Of a stretch of 64,000 bases of DNA, positions 28,201 to 43,200 are shown one piece after another (the first letter of the stretch is position 1; every line of letters starts with the position of its first letter). A program made the translations under genes and the position numbers. The notes beneath the pieces are model-generated. The model saw only the letters and a list, made by a program, of their open reading frames with translations, was not told where the DNA came from and ran no database searches. The DNA lies in assembly GCA_949775045.1 (NCBI GenBank), contig OX459100.1, forward strand, positions 20,193,768-20,257,767, written 5' to 3'. The stretch comes from Metridium senile. Lineage: Eukaryota; Cnidaria; Anthozoa; Actiniaria; Metridiidae.

Positions 28201-31200
28201 TTTGTTGATAATAATATTTTTGTTGTTTTATTTGTTGGCCTGGTTTTGTTGATAATAATATTGTTGTTGTTTTATTTGTTAGCTTAGTTTTGTTGATAAT
28301 AATATTGTTGTTGTTTTATTTGTTAGCCTGGTTTTGTTGATAATATTGTTGTTGTTTTATTTGTTAGCCTAGTTTTGTTGATAATAATATTGTTGTTGTT
28401 TTATTTGTTAGCCTAGTTTTGTTGATAATAATATTGTTGTTGTTTTATTTGTTAGCCTGGTTTTGTTGATAATAATATTGTTGTTGTTTTATTTGTTAGC
28501 CTGGTTTTGTTGATAATATAATGTTGTTTTATTTGTTAGCCTAGTTTTGTTGATAATAATATTGTTGTTGTTTTATTTGTTAACCTGGTTTTGTTGATAA
28601 TAATATTGTTGTTGTTTTATTTGTTAACCTGGTTTTGTTGATAATAATATAATGTTGTTTTATTTGTTAGCCTGGTTTTGTTGATAATAATATTGTTGTT
28701 GTTTTATTTGTTAACCTGGTTTTGTTGATAATAATATTGTTGTTGTTTTATTTGTTAGCCTGGTTTTGTTGATAATAATATTGTTGTTGTTTTATTTGTT
28801 AGCCTAGTTTTGTTGATAATAATATTGTTGTTGTTTTATTTGTTAGCCTGGTTTTGTTGATAATAATATTGTTGTTGTTTTATTTGTTAGCCTGGTTTTG
28901 TTGATAATATAATGTTGTTTTATTTGTTAGCCTAGTTTTGTTGATAATAATATTGTTGTTGTTTTATTTGTTAGCCTGGTTTTGTTGATAATAATATTGT
29001 TGTTTTATTTGTTAGCCTGGTTTTGTTGATAATAATATTGTTGGTGTTTTATTTGTTAGCCTGGTTTTGTTGATAATAATATTGTTGTTGTTTTATTTGT
29101 TAGCCTGGTTTTGTTGATAATAATATTGTTGTTGTTTTATTTGTTAGCCTGGTTTTGTTGATAATAATATTGTTGTTGTTTTATTTGTTAGCCTGGTTTT
29201 GTTGATAATAATATAGTTGTTGTTTTATTTGTTAGCCTGGTTTTGTTGATAATAATATTGTTGTTGTTTTATTTGTTAGCCTGGTTTTGTTGATAATAAT
29301 GTTGTTGTTGTTTTATTTGTTAGCCTAGTTTTGTTGATAATAATATTGTTGTTGTTTTATTTGTTAGCCTGGTTTTGTTGATAATAATATTGTTGTTGTT
29401 TTATTTGTTAGCCTGGTTTTGTTGATAATAATATTGTTGTTGTTTTATTTGTTAGCCTAGTTTTGTTGATAATAATATTGTTGTTGTTTTATTTGTTAGC
29501 CTGGTTTTGTTGATAATAATATTGTTGTTGTTTTATTTGTTAGCCTGGTTTTGTTGATAATAATATTGTTGTTGTTTTATATTTGTTAGCCTGGTTTTGT
29601 TGGTAATAATATTGTTGTTGTTTTATTTGTTAGCCTGGTTTTGTTGGTAATAATATTGTTGTTGTTTTATTTGTTAGCCTGGTTTTGTTGATAATAATAT
29701 TGTTGTTGTTTTATTTGTTAGCCTGGTTTTGTTGATAATATAATGTTGTTTTATTTGTTAGCCTAGTTTTGTTGATAATAATATTGTTGTTGTTTTATTT
29801 GTTAACCTGGTTTTGTTGATAATAATATTGTTGTTGTTTTATTTGTTAACCTGGTTTTGTTGATAATAATATAATGTTGTTTTATTTGTTAGCCTGGTTT
29901 TGTTGATAATAATATTGTTGTTGTTTTATTTGTTAACCTGGTTTTGTTGATAATAATATTGTTGTTGTTTTATTTGTTAGCCTGGTTTTGTTGATAATAA
30001 TATTGTTGTTGTTTTATTTGTTAGCCTAGTTTTGTTGATAATAATATTGTTGTTGTTTTATTTGTTAGCCTGGTTTTGTTGATAATAATATTGTTGTTGT
30101 TTTATTTGTTAGCCTGGTTTTGTTGATAATATAATGTTGTTTTATTTGTTAGCCTAGTTTTGTTGATAATAATATTGTTGTTGTTTTATTTGTTAGCCTG
30201 GTTTTGTTGATAATAATATTGTTGTTTTATTTGTTAGCCTGGTTTTGTTGATAATAATATTGTTGGTGTTTTATTTGTTAGCCTGGTTTTGTTGATAATA
30301 ATATTGTTGTTGTTTTATTTGTTAGCCTGGTTTTGTTGATAATAATATTGTTGTTGTTTTATTTGTTAGCCTGGTTTTGTTGATAATAATATTGTTGTTG
30401 TTTTATTTGTTAGCCTGGTTTTGTTGATAATAATATAGTTGTTGTTTTATTTGTTAGCCTGGTTTTGTTGATAATAATATTGTTGTTGTTTTATTTGTTA
30501 GCCTGGTTTTGTTGATAATAATATTGTTGTTGTTTTATTTGTTAGCCTGGTTTTGTTGATAATAATATTGTTGTTGTTTTATTTGTTAGCCTGGTTTTGT
30601 TGATAATAATATTGTTGTTGTTTTATATTTGTTAGCCTGGTTTTGTTGGTAATAATATTGTTGTTGTTTTATTTGTTAGCCTGGTTTTGTTGGTAATAAT
30701 ATTGTTGTTGTTTTATTTGTTAGCCTGGTTTTGTTGATAATAATATTGTTGTTGTTTTATTTGTTAGCCTAGTTTTGTTGATAATAATATTGTTGTTGTT
30801 TTATTTGTTAGCCTGGTTTTGTTGATAATAATATTGTTGTTGTTTTATTTGTTAGCCTGGTTTTGTTGATAATAATATTGTTGTTGTTTTATTTGTTAAC
30901 CTGGTTTTTTTGATAATAATATTGTTGTTGTTTTATTTGTTAGCCTGGTTTTGTTGATAATAATATTGTTGTTGTTTTATTTGTTAGCCTGGTTTTGTTG
31001 ATAATAATATTGTTGTTGTTTTATTTGTTAACCTGGTTTTGTTGATAATAATATTGTTGTTGTTTTATTTGTTAGCCTGGTTTTGTTGATAATAATATAG
31101 TTGTTGTTTTATTTGTTAGCCTAGTTTTGTTGATAATAATATTGTTGTTGTTTTATTTGTTAGCCTGGTTTTGTTGATAATAATATTGTTGTTGTTTTAT

Positions 31201-34200
31201 TTGTTAGCCTGGTTTTGTTGATAATAATATTGTTGTTGTTTTATTTGTAAGCCTGGTTTTGTTGATAATAATATTGTTGTTGTTTTATTTGTTAGCCTAG
31301 TTTTGTTGGTAATAATATTGTTGTTGTTTTATTTGTTAGCCTGGTTTTGTTGATAATAATATTGTTGTTGTTTTATTTGTTAGCCTAGTTTTGTTGATAA
31401 TAATATTGTTGTTGTTTTATTTGTTAGCCTGGTTTTGTTGATAATAATATAGTTGTTGTTTTATTTGTTAGCCTAGTTTTGTTGATAATAATATTGTTGT
31501 TGTTTTATTTGTTAGCCTGGTTTTGTTGATAATAATATTGTTGTTGTTTTATTTGTTAGCCTGGTTTTGTTGATAATAATATTGTTGTTGTTTTATTTGT
31601 TAGCCTAGTTTTGTTGATAATAATATTGTTGTTGTTTTATTTGTTAGCCTGGTTTTGTTGATAATAATATTGTTGTTGTTTTATTTGTTAGCCTGGTTTT
31701 GTTGATAATAATATTGTTGTTGTTTTATTTGTTAGCCTGGTTTTGTTGATAATAATATTGTTGTTGTTTTATTTGTTAGCCTGGTTTTGTTGATAATAAT
31801 ATTGTTGTTGTTTTATTTGTTAGCCTGGTTTTGTTGATAATAATATTGTTGTTGTTTTATTTGTTAGCCTAGTTTTGTTGATAATAATATTTTTGTTGTT
31901 TTATTTGTTGGCCTGGTTTTGTTGATAATAATATTGTTGTTGTTTTATTTGTTAGCTTAGTTTTGTTGATAATAATATTGTTGTTGTTTTATTTGTTAGC
32001 CTGGTTTTGTTGATAATATTGTTGTTGTTTTATTTGTTAGCCTAGTTTTGTTGATAATAATATTGTTGTTGTTTTATTTGTTAGCCTAGTTTTGTTGATA
32101 ATAATATTGTTGTTGTTTTATTTGTTAGCCTGGTTTTGTTGATAATAATATTGTTGTTGTTTTATTTGTTAGCCTGGTTTTGTTGATAATATAATGTTGT
32201 TTTATTTGTTAGCCTAGTTTTGTTGATAATAATATTGTTGTTGTTTTATTTGTTAACCTGGTTTTGTTGATAATAATATTGTTGTTGTTTTATTTGTTAA
32301 CCTGGTTTTGTTGATAATAATATAATGTTGTTTTATTTGTTAGCCTGGTTTTGTTGATAATAATATTGTTGTTGTTTTATTTGTTAACCTGGTTTTGTTG
32401 ATAATAATATTGTTGTTGTTTTATTTGTTAGCCTGGTTTTGTTGATAATAATATTGTTGTTGTTTTATTTGTTAGCCTAGTTTTGTTGATAATAATATTG
32501 TTGTTGTTTTATTTGTTAGCCTGGTTTTGTTGATAATAATATTGTTGTTGTTTTATTTGTTAGCCTGGTTTTGTTGATAATATAATGTTGTTTTATTTGT
32601 TAGCCTAGTTTTGTTGATAATAATATTGTTGTTGTTTTATTTGTTAGCCTGGTTTTGTTGATAATAATATTGTTGTTTTATTTGTTAGCCTGGTTTTGTT
32701 GATAATAATATTGTTGGTGTTTTATTTGTTAGCCTGGTTTTGTTGATAATAATATTGTTGTTGTTTTATTTGTTAGCCTGGTTTTGTTGATAATAATATT
32801 GTTGTTGTTTTATTTGTTAGCCTGGTTTTGTTGATAATAATATTGTTGTTGTTTTATTTGTTAGCCTGGTTTTGTTGATAATAATATTGTTGTTGTTTTA
32901 TATTTGTTAGCCTGGTTTTGTTGGTAATAATATTGTTGTTGTTTTATTTGTTAGCCTGGTTTTGTTGGTAATAATATTGTTGTTGTTTTATTTGTTAGCC
33001 TGGTTTTGTTGATAATAATATTGTTGTTGTTTTATTTGTTAGCCTAGTTTTGTTGATAATAATATTGTTGTTGTTTTATTTGTTAGCCTGGTTTTGTTGA
33101 TAATAATATTGTTGTTGTTTTATTTGTTAGCCTGGTTTTGTTGATAATAATATTGTTGTTGTTTTATTTGTTAACCTGGTTTTTTTGATAATAATATTGT
33201 TGTTGTTTTATTTGTTAGCCTGGTTTTGTTGATAATAATATTGTTGTTGTTTTATTTGTTAGCCTGGTTTTGTTGATAATAATATTGTTGTTGTTTTATT
33301 TGTTAACCTGGTTTTGTTGATAATAATATTGTTGTTGTTTTATTTGTTAGCCTGGTTTTGTTGATAATAATATAGTTGTTGTTTTATTTGTTAGCCTAGT
33401 TTTGTTGATAATAATATTGTTGTTGTTTTATTTGTTAGCCTGGTTTTGTTGATAATAATATTGTTGTTGTTTTATTTGTTAGCCTGGTTTTGTTGATAAT
33501 AATATTGTTGTTGTTTTATTTGTAAGCCTGGTTTTGTTGATAATAATATTGTTGTTGTTTTATTTGTTAGCCTAGTTTTGTTGGTAATAATATTGTTGTT
33601 GTTTTATTTGTTAGCCTGGTTTTGTTGATAATAATATTGTTGTTGTTTTATTTGTTAGCCTAGTTTTGTTGATAATAATATTGTTGTTGTTTTATTTGTT
33701 AGCCTGGTTTTGTTGATAATAATATAGTTGTTGTTTTATTTGTTAGCCTAGTTTTGTTGATAATAATATTGTTGTTGTTTTATTTGTTAGCCTGGTTTTG
33801 TTGATAATAATATTGTTGTTGTTTTATTTGTTAGCCTGGTTTTGTTGATAATAATATTGTTGTTGTTTTATTTGTTAGCCTAGTTTTGTTGATAATAATA
33901 TTGTTGTTGTTTTATTTGTTAGCCTGGTTTTGTTGATAATAATATTGTTGTTGTTTTATTTGTTAGCCTGGTTTTGTTGATAATAATATTGTTGTTGTTT
34001 TATTTGTTAGCCTGGTTTTGTTGATAATAATATTGTTGTTGTTTTATTTGTTAGCCTGGTTTTGTTGATAATAATATTGTTGTTGTTTTATTTGTTAGCC
34101 TGGTTTTGTTGATAATAATATTGTTGTTGTTTTATTTGTTAGCCTAGTTTTGTTGATAATAATATTTTTGTTGTTTTATTTGTTGGCCTGGTTTTGTTGA

Positions 34201-37200
34201 TAATAATATTGTTGTTGTTTTATTTGTTAGCTTAGTTTTGTTGATAATAATATTGTTGTTGTTTTATTTGTTAGCCTGGTTTTGTTGATAATATTGTTGT
34301 TGTTTTATTTGTTAGCCTAGTTTTGTTGATAATAATATTGTTGTTGTTTTATTTGTTAGCCTAGTTTTGTTGATAATAATATTGTTGTTGTTTTATTTGT
34401 TAGCCTGGTTTTGTTGATAATAATATTGTTGTTGTTTTATTTGTTAGCCTGGTTTTGTTGATAATATAATGTTGTTTTATTTGTTAGCCTAGTTTTGTTG
34501 ATAATAATATTGTTGTTGTTTTATTTGTTAACCTGGTTTTGTTGATAATAATATTGTTGTTGTTTTATTTGTTAACCTGGTTTTGTTGATAATAATATAA
34601 TGTTGTTTTATTTGTTAGCCTGGTTTTGTTGATAATAATATTGTTGTTGTTTTATTTGTTAACCTGGTTTTGTTGATAATAATATTGTTGTTGTTTTATT
34701 TGTTAGCCTGGTTTTGTTGATAATAATATTGTTGTTGTTTTATTTGTTAGCCTAGTTTTGTTGATAATAATATTGTTGTTGTTTTATTTGTTAGCCTGGT
34801 TTTGTTGATAATAATATTGTTGTTGTTTTATTTGTTAGCCTGGTTTTGTTGATAATATAATGTTGTTTTATTTGTTAGCCTAGTTTTGTTGATAATAATA
34901 TTGTTGTTGTTTTATTTGTTAGCCTGGTTTTGTTGATAATAATATTGTTGTTTTATTTGTTAGCCTGGTTTTGTTGATAATAATATTGTTGGTGTTTTAT
35001 TTGTTAGCCTGGTTTTGTTGATAATAATATTGTTGTTGTTTTATTTGTTAGCCTGGTTTTGTTGATAATAATATTGTTGTTGTTTTATTTGTTAGCCTGG
35101 TTTTGTTGATAATAATATTGTTGTTGTTTTATTTGTTAGCCTGGTTTTGTTGATAATAATATAGTTGTTGTTTTATTTGTTAGCCTGGTTTTGTTGATAA
35201 TAATATTGTTGTTGTTTTATTTGTTAGCCTGGTTTTGTTGATAATAATGTTGTTGTTGTTTTATTTGTTAGCCTAGTTTTGTTGATAATAATATTGTTGT
35301 TGTTTTATTTGTTAGCCTGGTTTTGTTGATAATAATATTGTTGTTGTTTTATTTGTTAGCCTGGTTTTGTTGATAATAATATTGTTGTTGTTTTATTTGT
35401 TAGCCTAGTTTTGTTGATAATAATATTGTTGTTGTTTTATTTGTTAGCCTGGTTTTGTTGATAATAATATTGTTGTTGTTTTATTTGTTAGCCTGGTTTT
35501 GTTGATAATAATATTGTTGTTGTTTTATATTTGTTAGCCTGGTTTTGTTGGTAATAATATTGTTGTTGTTTTATTTGTTAGCCTGGTTTTGTTGGTAATA
35601 ATATTGTTGTTGTTTTATTTGTTAGCCTGGTTTTGTTGATAATAATATTGTTGTTGTTTTATTTGTTAGCCTAGTTTTGTTGATAATAATATTGTTGTTG
35701 TTTTATTTGTTAGCCTGGTTTTGTTGATAATAATATTGTTGTTGTTTTATTTGTTAGCCTGGTTTTGTTGATAATAATATTGTTGTTGTTTTATTTGTTA
35801 ACCTGGTTTTTTTGATAATAATATTGTTGTTGTTTTATTTGTTAGCCTGGTTTTGTTGATAATAATATAGTTGTTGTTTTATTTGTTAGCCTAGTTTTGT
35901 TGATAATAATATTGTTGTTGTTTTATTTGTTAGCCTGGTTTTGTTGATAATAATATAGTTGTTGTTTTATTTGTTAGCCTAGTTTTGTTGATAATAATAT
36001 TGTTGTTGTTTTATTTGTTAGCCTGGTTTTGTTGATAATAATATTGTTGTTGTTTTATTTGTTAGCCTGGTTTTGTTGATAATAATATTGTTGTTGTTTT
36101 ATTTGTTAGCCTAGTTTTGTTGATAATAATATTGTTGTTGTTTTATTTGTTAGCCTGGTTTTGTTGATAATAATATTGTTGTTGTTTTATTTGTTAGCCT
36201 GGTTTTGTTGATAATAATATTGTTGTTGTTTTATATTTGTTAGCCTGGTTTTGTTGGTAATAATATTGTTGTTGTTTTATTTGTTAGCCTGGTTTTGTTG
36301 ATAATAATATTGTTGTTGTTTTATTTGTTAGCCTAGTTTTGTTGATAATAATATTGTTGTTGTTTTATTTGTTAGCCTGGTTTTGTTGATAATAATATTG
36401 TTGTTGTTTTATTTGTTAGCCTGGTTTTGTTGATAATAATATTGTTGTTGTTTTATTTGTTAACCTGGTTTTGTTGATAATAATATTGTTGTTGTTTTAT
36501 TTGTTAGCCTGGTTTTGTTGATAATAATATTGTTGTTGTTTTATTTGTTAGCCTGGTTTTGTTGATAATAATATTGTTGTTGTTTTATTTGTTAGCCTAG
36601 TTTTGTTGATAATAATATTTTTGTTGTTTTATTTGTTAGCCTGGTTTTGTTGATAATAATATTGTTGTTGTTTTATTTGTTAGCCTGGTTTTGTTGATAA
36701 TAATATTGTTGTTGTTTTATTTGTTAACCTGGTTTTTTTGATAATAATATTGTTGTTGTTTTATTTGTTAGCCTGGTTTTGTTGATAATAATATAGTTGT
36801 TGTTTTATTTGTTAGCCTAGTTTTGTTGATAATAATATTGTTGTTGTTTTATTTGTTAGCCTGGTTTTGTTGATAATAATATAGTTGTTGTTTTATTTGT
36901 TAGCCTAGTTTTGTTGATAATAATATTGTTGTTGTTTTATTTGTTAGCCTGGTTTTGTTGATAATAATATTGTTGTTGTTTTATTTGTTAGCCTGGTTTT
37001 GTTGATAATAATATTGTTGTTGTTTTATTTGTTAGCCTGGTTTTGTTGATAATAATATTGTTGTTGTTTTATTTGTTAGCCTGGTTTTGTTGATAATAAT
37101 ATTGTTGTTGTTTTATTTGTTAGCCTGGTTTTGTTGATAATAATATTGTTGTTGTTTTATATTTGTTAGCCTGGTTTTGTTGGTAATAATATTGTTGTTG

Positions 37201-40200
37201 TTTTATTTGTTAGCCTGGTTTTGTTGATAATAATATTGTTGTTGTTTTATTTGTTAGCCTAGTTTTGTTGATAATAATATTGTTGTTGTTTTATTTGTTA
37301 GCCTGGTTTTGTTGATAATAATATTGTTGTTGTTTTATTTGTTAGCCTGGTTTTGTTGATAATAATATTGTTGTTGTTTTATTTGTTAACCTGGTTTTGT
37401 TGATAATAATATTGTTGTTGTTTTATTTGTTAGCCTGGTTTTGTTGATAATAATATTGTTGTTGTTTTATTTGTTAGCCTGGTTTTGTTGATAATAATAT
37501 TGTTGTTGTTTTATTTGTTAGCCTAGTTTTGTTGATAATAATATTTTTGTTGTTTTATTTGTTAGCCTGGTTTTGTTGATAATAATATTGTTGTTGTTTT
37601 ATTTGTTAGCCTGGTTTTGTTGATAATATAATGTTGTTTTATTTGTTAGCCTAGTTTTGTTGATAATAATATTGTTGTTGTTTTATTTGTTAGCCTGGTT
37701 TTGTTGATAATAATATTGTTGTTTTATTTGTTAGCCTGGTTTTGTTGATAATAATATTGTTGTTGTTTTATTTGTTAGCCTGGTTTTGTTGATAATAATA
37801 TTGTTGTTGTTTTATTTGTTAGCCTGGTTTTGTTGATAATAATATTGTTGTTGTTTTATTTGTTAGCCTGGTTTTGTTGATAATAATATTGTTGTTGTTT
37901 TATTTGTTAGCCTAGTTTTGTTGATAATATAATGTTGTTTTATTTGTTAGCCTAGTTTTGTTGATAATAATATTGTTGTTGTTTTATTTGTTAGCCTGGT
38001 TTTGTTGATAATAATGTTGTTGTTGTTTTATTTGTTAGCCTAGTTTTGTTGATAATAATATTGTTGTTGTTTTATTTGTTAGCCTGGTTTTGTTGATAAT
38101 AATATTGTTGTTGTTTTATTTGTTAGCCTGGTTTTGTTGATAATATAATGTTGTTTTATTTGTTAGCCTAGTTTTGTTGATAATAATATTGTTGTTGTTT
38201 TATTTGTAAGCCTGGTTTTGTTTATAATAATATTGTTGTTGTTTTATTTGTTAGCCTAGTTTTGTTGATAATAATATTTTTGTTGTTTTATTTGTTAGCC
38301 TAGTTTTGTTGATAATAATATTGTTGTTGTTTTATTTGTTAGCCTGGTTTTGTTGATAATAATATTGTTGTTGTTTTATTTGTTAGCCTGGTTTTGTTGA
38401 TAATAATATTGTTGTTGTTTTATTTGTTAGCCTAGTTTTGTTGATAATAATATTGTTGTTGTTTTATTTGTTAGCCTGGTTTTGTTGATAATATTGTTGT
38501 TGTTTTATTTGTTAGCCTAGTTTTGTTGATAATAATATTGTTGTTGTTTTATTTGTTAGCCTGGTTTTGTTGATAATAATATTGTTGTTGTTTTATTTGT
38601 TAGCCTGGTTTTGTTGATAATATTGTTGTTGTTTTATTTGTTAGCCTAGTTTTGTTGATAATAATATTGTTGTTGTTTTATTTGTTAGCCTAGTTTTGTT
38701 GATAATAATATTGTTGTTGTTTTATTTGTTAGCCTGGTTTTGTTGATAATAATATTGTTGTTGTTTTATTTGTTAGCCTGGTTTTGTTGATAATAATATT
38801 GTTGTTGTTTTATTTGTTAGCCTGGTTTTGTTGATAATATAATGTTGTTTTATTTGTTAGCCTAGTTTTGTTGATAATAATATTGTTGTTGTTTTATTTG
38901 TTAGCCTGGTTTTGTTGATAATAATGTTGTTGTTGTTTTATTTGTTAGCCTGGTTTTGTTGATAATAATATTGTTGTTGTTTTATTTGTTAGCCTAGTTT
39001 TGTTGATAATAATATTGTTGTTGTTTTATTTGTTAGCCTGGTTTTGTTGATAATAATATTGTTGTTGTTTTATTTGTTAGCCTGGTTTTGTTGATAATAA
39101 TATTGTTGTTGTTTTATATTTGTTAGCCTGGTTTTGTTGGTAATAATATTGTTGTTGTTTTATTTGTTAGCCTGGTTTTGTTGATAATAATATTGTTGTT
39201 GTTTTATTTGTTAGCCTAGTTTTGTTGATAATAATATTGTTGTTGTTTTATTTGTTAGCCTGGTTTTGTTGATAATAATATTGTTGTTGTTTTATTTGTT
39301 AGCCTGGTTTTGTTGATAATAATATTGTTGTTGTTTTATTTGTTAACCTGGTTTTGTTGATAATAATATTGTTGTTGTTTTATTTGTTAGCCTGGTTTTG
39401 TTGATAATAATATTGTTGTTGTTTTATTTGTTAGCCTGGTTTTGTTGATAATAATATTGTTGTTGTTTTATTTGTTAGCCTAGTTTTGTTGATAATAATA
39501 TTGTTGTTGTTTTATTTGTTAGCCTGGTTTTGTTGATAATAATATTGTTGTTGTTTTATTTGTTAGCCTGGTTTTGTTGATAATATAATGTTGTTTTATT
39601 TGTTAGCCTAGTTTTGTTGATAATAATATTGTTGTTGTTTTATTTGTTAGCCTGGTTTTGTTGATAATAATATTGTTGTTTTATTTGTTAGCCTGGTTTT
39701 GTTGATAATAATATTGTTGTTGTTTTATTTGTTAGCCTGGTTTTGTTGATAATAATATTGTTGTTGTTTTATTTGTTAGCCTGGTTTTGTTGATAATAAT
39801 ATTGTTGTTGTTTTATTTGTTAGCCTGGTTTTGTTGATAATAATATTGTTGTTGTTTTATTTGTTAGCCTAGTTTTGTTGATAATATAATGTTGTTTTAT
39901 TTGTTAGCCTAGTTTTGTTGATAATAATATTGTTGTTGTTTTATTTGTTAGCCTGGTTTTGTTGATAATAATGTTGTTGTTGTTTTATTTGTTAGCCTAG
40001 TTTTGTTGATAATAATATTGTTGTTGTTTTATTTGTTAGCCTGGTTTTGTTGATAATAATATTGTTGTTGTTTTATTTGTTAGCCTGGTTTTGTTGATAA
40101 TATAATGTTGTTTTATTTGTTAGCCTAGTTTTGTTGATAATAATATTGTTGTTGTTTTATTTGTAAGCCTGGTTTTGTTTATAATAATATTGTTGTTGTT

Positions 40201-43200
40201 TTATTTGTTAGCCTAGTTTTGTTGATAATAATATTTTTGTTGTTTTATTTGTTAGCCTAGTTTTGTTGATAATAATATTGTTGTTGTTTTATTTGTTAGC
40301 CTGGTTTTGTTGATAATAATATTGTTGTTTTATTTGTTAGCCTGGTTTTGTTGATAATAATATTGTTGTTGTTTTATTTGTTAGCCTGGTTTTGTTGATA
40401 ATAATATTGTTGTTGTTTTATTTGTTAGCCTGGTTTTGTTGATAATAATATTGTTGTTGTTTTATTTGTTAGCCTGGTTTTGTTGATAATAATATTGTTG
40501 TTGTTTTATTTGTTAGCCTGGTTTTGTTGATAATAATATTGTTGTTGTTTTATTTGTTAGCCTAGTTTTGTTGATAATAATATTGTTGTTGTTTTATTTG
40601 TTAGCCTGGTTTTGTTGATAATAATATTGTTGTTGTTTTATTTGTTAGCCTGGTTTTGTTGATAATAATATTGTTGTTGTTTTATTTGTTAGCCTGGTTT
40701 TGTTGATAATAATATTGTTGTTGTTTTATTTGTTAGCCTGGTTTTGTTGATAATAATATTGTTGTTGTTTTATTTGTTAGCCTGGTTTTGTTGATAATAA
40801 TATAGTTGTTGTTTTATTTGTTAGCCTGGTTTTGTTGATAATAATATTGTTGTTGTTTTATTTGTTAGCCTGGTTTTGTTGATAATAATATTGTTGTTGT
40901 TTTATTTGTTAGCCTGGTTTTGTTGATAATATAATGTTGTTTTATTTGTTAGCCTAGTTTTGTTGATAATAATATTGTTGTTGTTTTATTTGTTAGCCTG
41001 GTTTTGTTGATAATAATGTTGTTGTTGTTTTATTTGTTAGCCTGGTTTTGTTGATAATAATATTGTTGTTGTTTTATTTGTTAGCCTAGTTTTGTTGATA
41101 ATAATATTGTTGTTGTTTTATTTGTTAGCCTGGTTTTGTTGATAATAATATTGTTGTTGTTTTATTTGTTAGCCTGGTTTTGTTGATAATAATATTGTTG
41201 TTGTTTTATATTTGTTAGCCTGGTTTTGTTGGTAATAATATTGTTGTTGTTTTATTTGTTAGCCTGGTTTTGTTGATAATAATATTGTTGTTGTTTTATT
41301 TGTTAGCCTAGTTTTGTTGATAATAATATTGTTGTTGTTTTATTTGTTAGCCTGGTTTTGTTGATAATAATATTGTTGTTGTTTTATTTGTTAGCCTGGT
41401 TTTGTTGATAATAATATTGTTGTTGTTTTATTTGTTAACCTGGTTTTGTTGATAATAATATTGTTGTTGTTTTATTTGTTAGCCTGGTTTTGTTGATAAT
41501 AATATTGTTGTTGTTTTATTTGTTAGCCTGGTTTTGTTGATAATAATATTGTTGTTGTTTTATTTGTTAGCCTAGTTTTGTTGATAATAATATTGTTGTT
41601 GTTTTATTTGTTAGCCTGGTTTTGTTGATAATAATATTGTTGTTGTTTTATTTGTTAGCCTGGTTTTGTTGATAATATAATGTTGTTTTATTTGTTAGCC
41701 TAGTTTTGTTGATAATAATATTGTTGTTGTTTTATTTGTTAGCCTGGTTTTGTTGATAATAATATTGTTGTTTTATTTGTTAGCCTGGTTTTGTTGATAA
41801 TAATATTGTTGTTGTTTTATTTGTTAGCCTGGTTTTGTTGATAATAATATTGTTGTTGTTTTATTTGTTAGCCTGGTTTTGTTGATAATAATATTGTTGT
41901 TGTTTTATTTGTTAGCCTGGTTTTGTTGATAATAATATTGTTGTTGTTTTATTTGTTAGCCTAGTTTTGTTGATAATATAATGTTGTTTTATTTGTTAGC
42001 CTAGTTTTGTTGATAATAATATTGTTGTTGTTTTATTTGTTAGCCTGGTTTTGTTGATAATAATGTTGTTGTTGTTTTATTTGTTAGCCTAGTTTTGTTG
42101 ATAATAATATTGTTGTTGTTTTATTTGTTAGCCTGGTTTTGTTGATAATAATATTGTTGTTGTTTTATTTGTTAGCCTGGTTTTGTTGATAATATAATGT
42201 TGTTTTATTTGTTAGCCTAGTTTTGTTGATAATAATATTGTTGTTGTTTTATTTGTAAGCCTGGTTTTGTTTATAATAATATTGTTGTTGTTTTATTTGT
42301 TAGCCTAGTTTTGTTGATAATAATATTTTTGTTGTTTTATTTGTTAGCCTAGTTTTGTTGATAATAATATTGTTGTTGTTTTATTTGTTAGCCTGGTTTT
42401 GTTGATAATAATATTGTTGTTTTATTTGTTAGCCTGGTTTTGTTGATAATAATATTGTTGTTGTTTTATTTGTTAGCCTGGTTTTGTTGATAATAATATT
42501 GTTGTTGTTTTATTTGTTAGCCTGGTTTTGTTGATAATAATATTGTTGTTGTTTTATTTGTTAGCCTGGTTTTGTTGATAATAATATTGTTGTTGTTTTA
42601 TTTGTTAGCCTGGTTTTGTTGATAATAATATTGTTGTTGTTTTATTTGTTAGCCTAGTTTTGTTGATAATAATATTGTTGTTGTTTTATTTGTTAGCCTG
42701 GTTTTGTTGATAATAATATTGTTGTTGTTTTATTTGTTAGCCTGGTTTTGTTGATAATAATATTGTTGTTGTTTTATTTGTTAGCCTGGTTTTGTTGATA
42801 ATAATATTGTTGTTGTTTTATTTGTTAGCCTGGTTTTGTTGATAATAATATTGTTGTTGTTTTATTTGTTAGCCTGGTTTTGTTGATAATAATATAGTTG
42901 TTGTTTTATTTGTTAGCCTAGTTTTGTTGATAATAATATTGTTGTTGTTTTATTTGTTAGCCTGGTTTTGTTGATAATAATATAGTTGTTGTTTTATTTG
43001 TTAGCCTAGTTTTGTTGATAATAATATTGTTGTTGTTTTATTTGTTAGCCTGGTTTTGTTGATAATAATATTGTTGTTGTTTTATTTGTTAGCCTGGTTT
43101 TGTTGATAATAATATTGTTGTTGTTTTATTTGTTAGCCTAGTTTTGTTGATAATAATATTGTTGTTGTTTTATTTGTTAGCCTGGTTTTGTTGATAATAA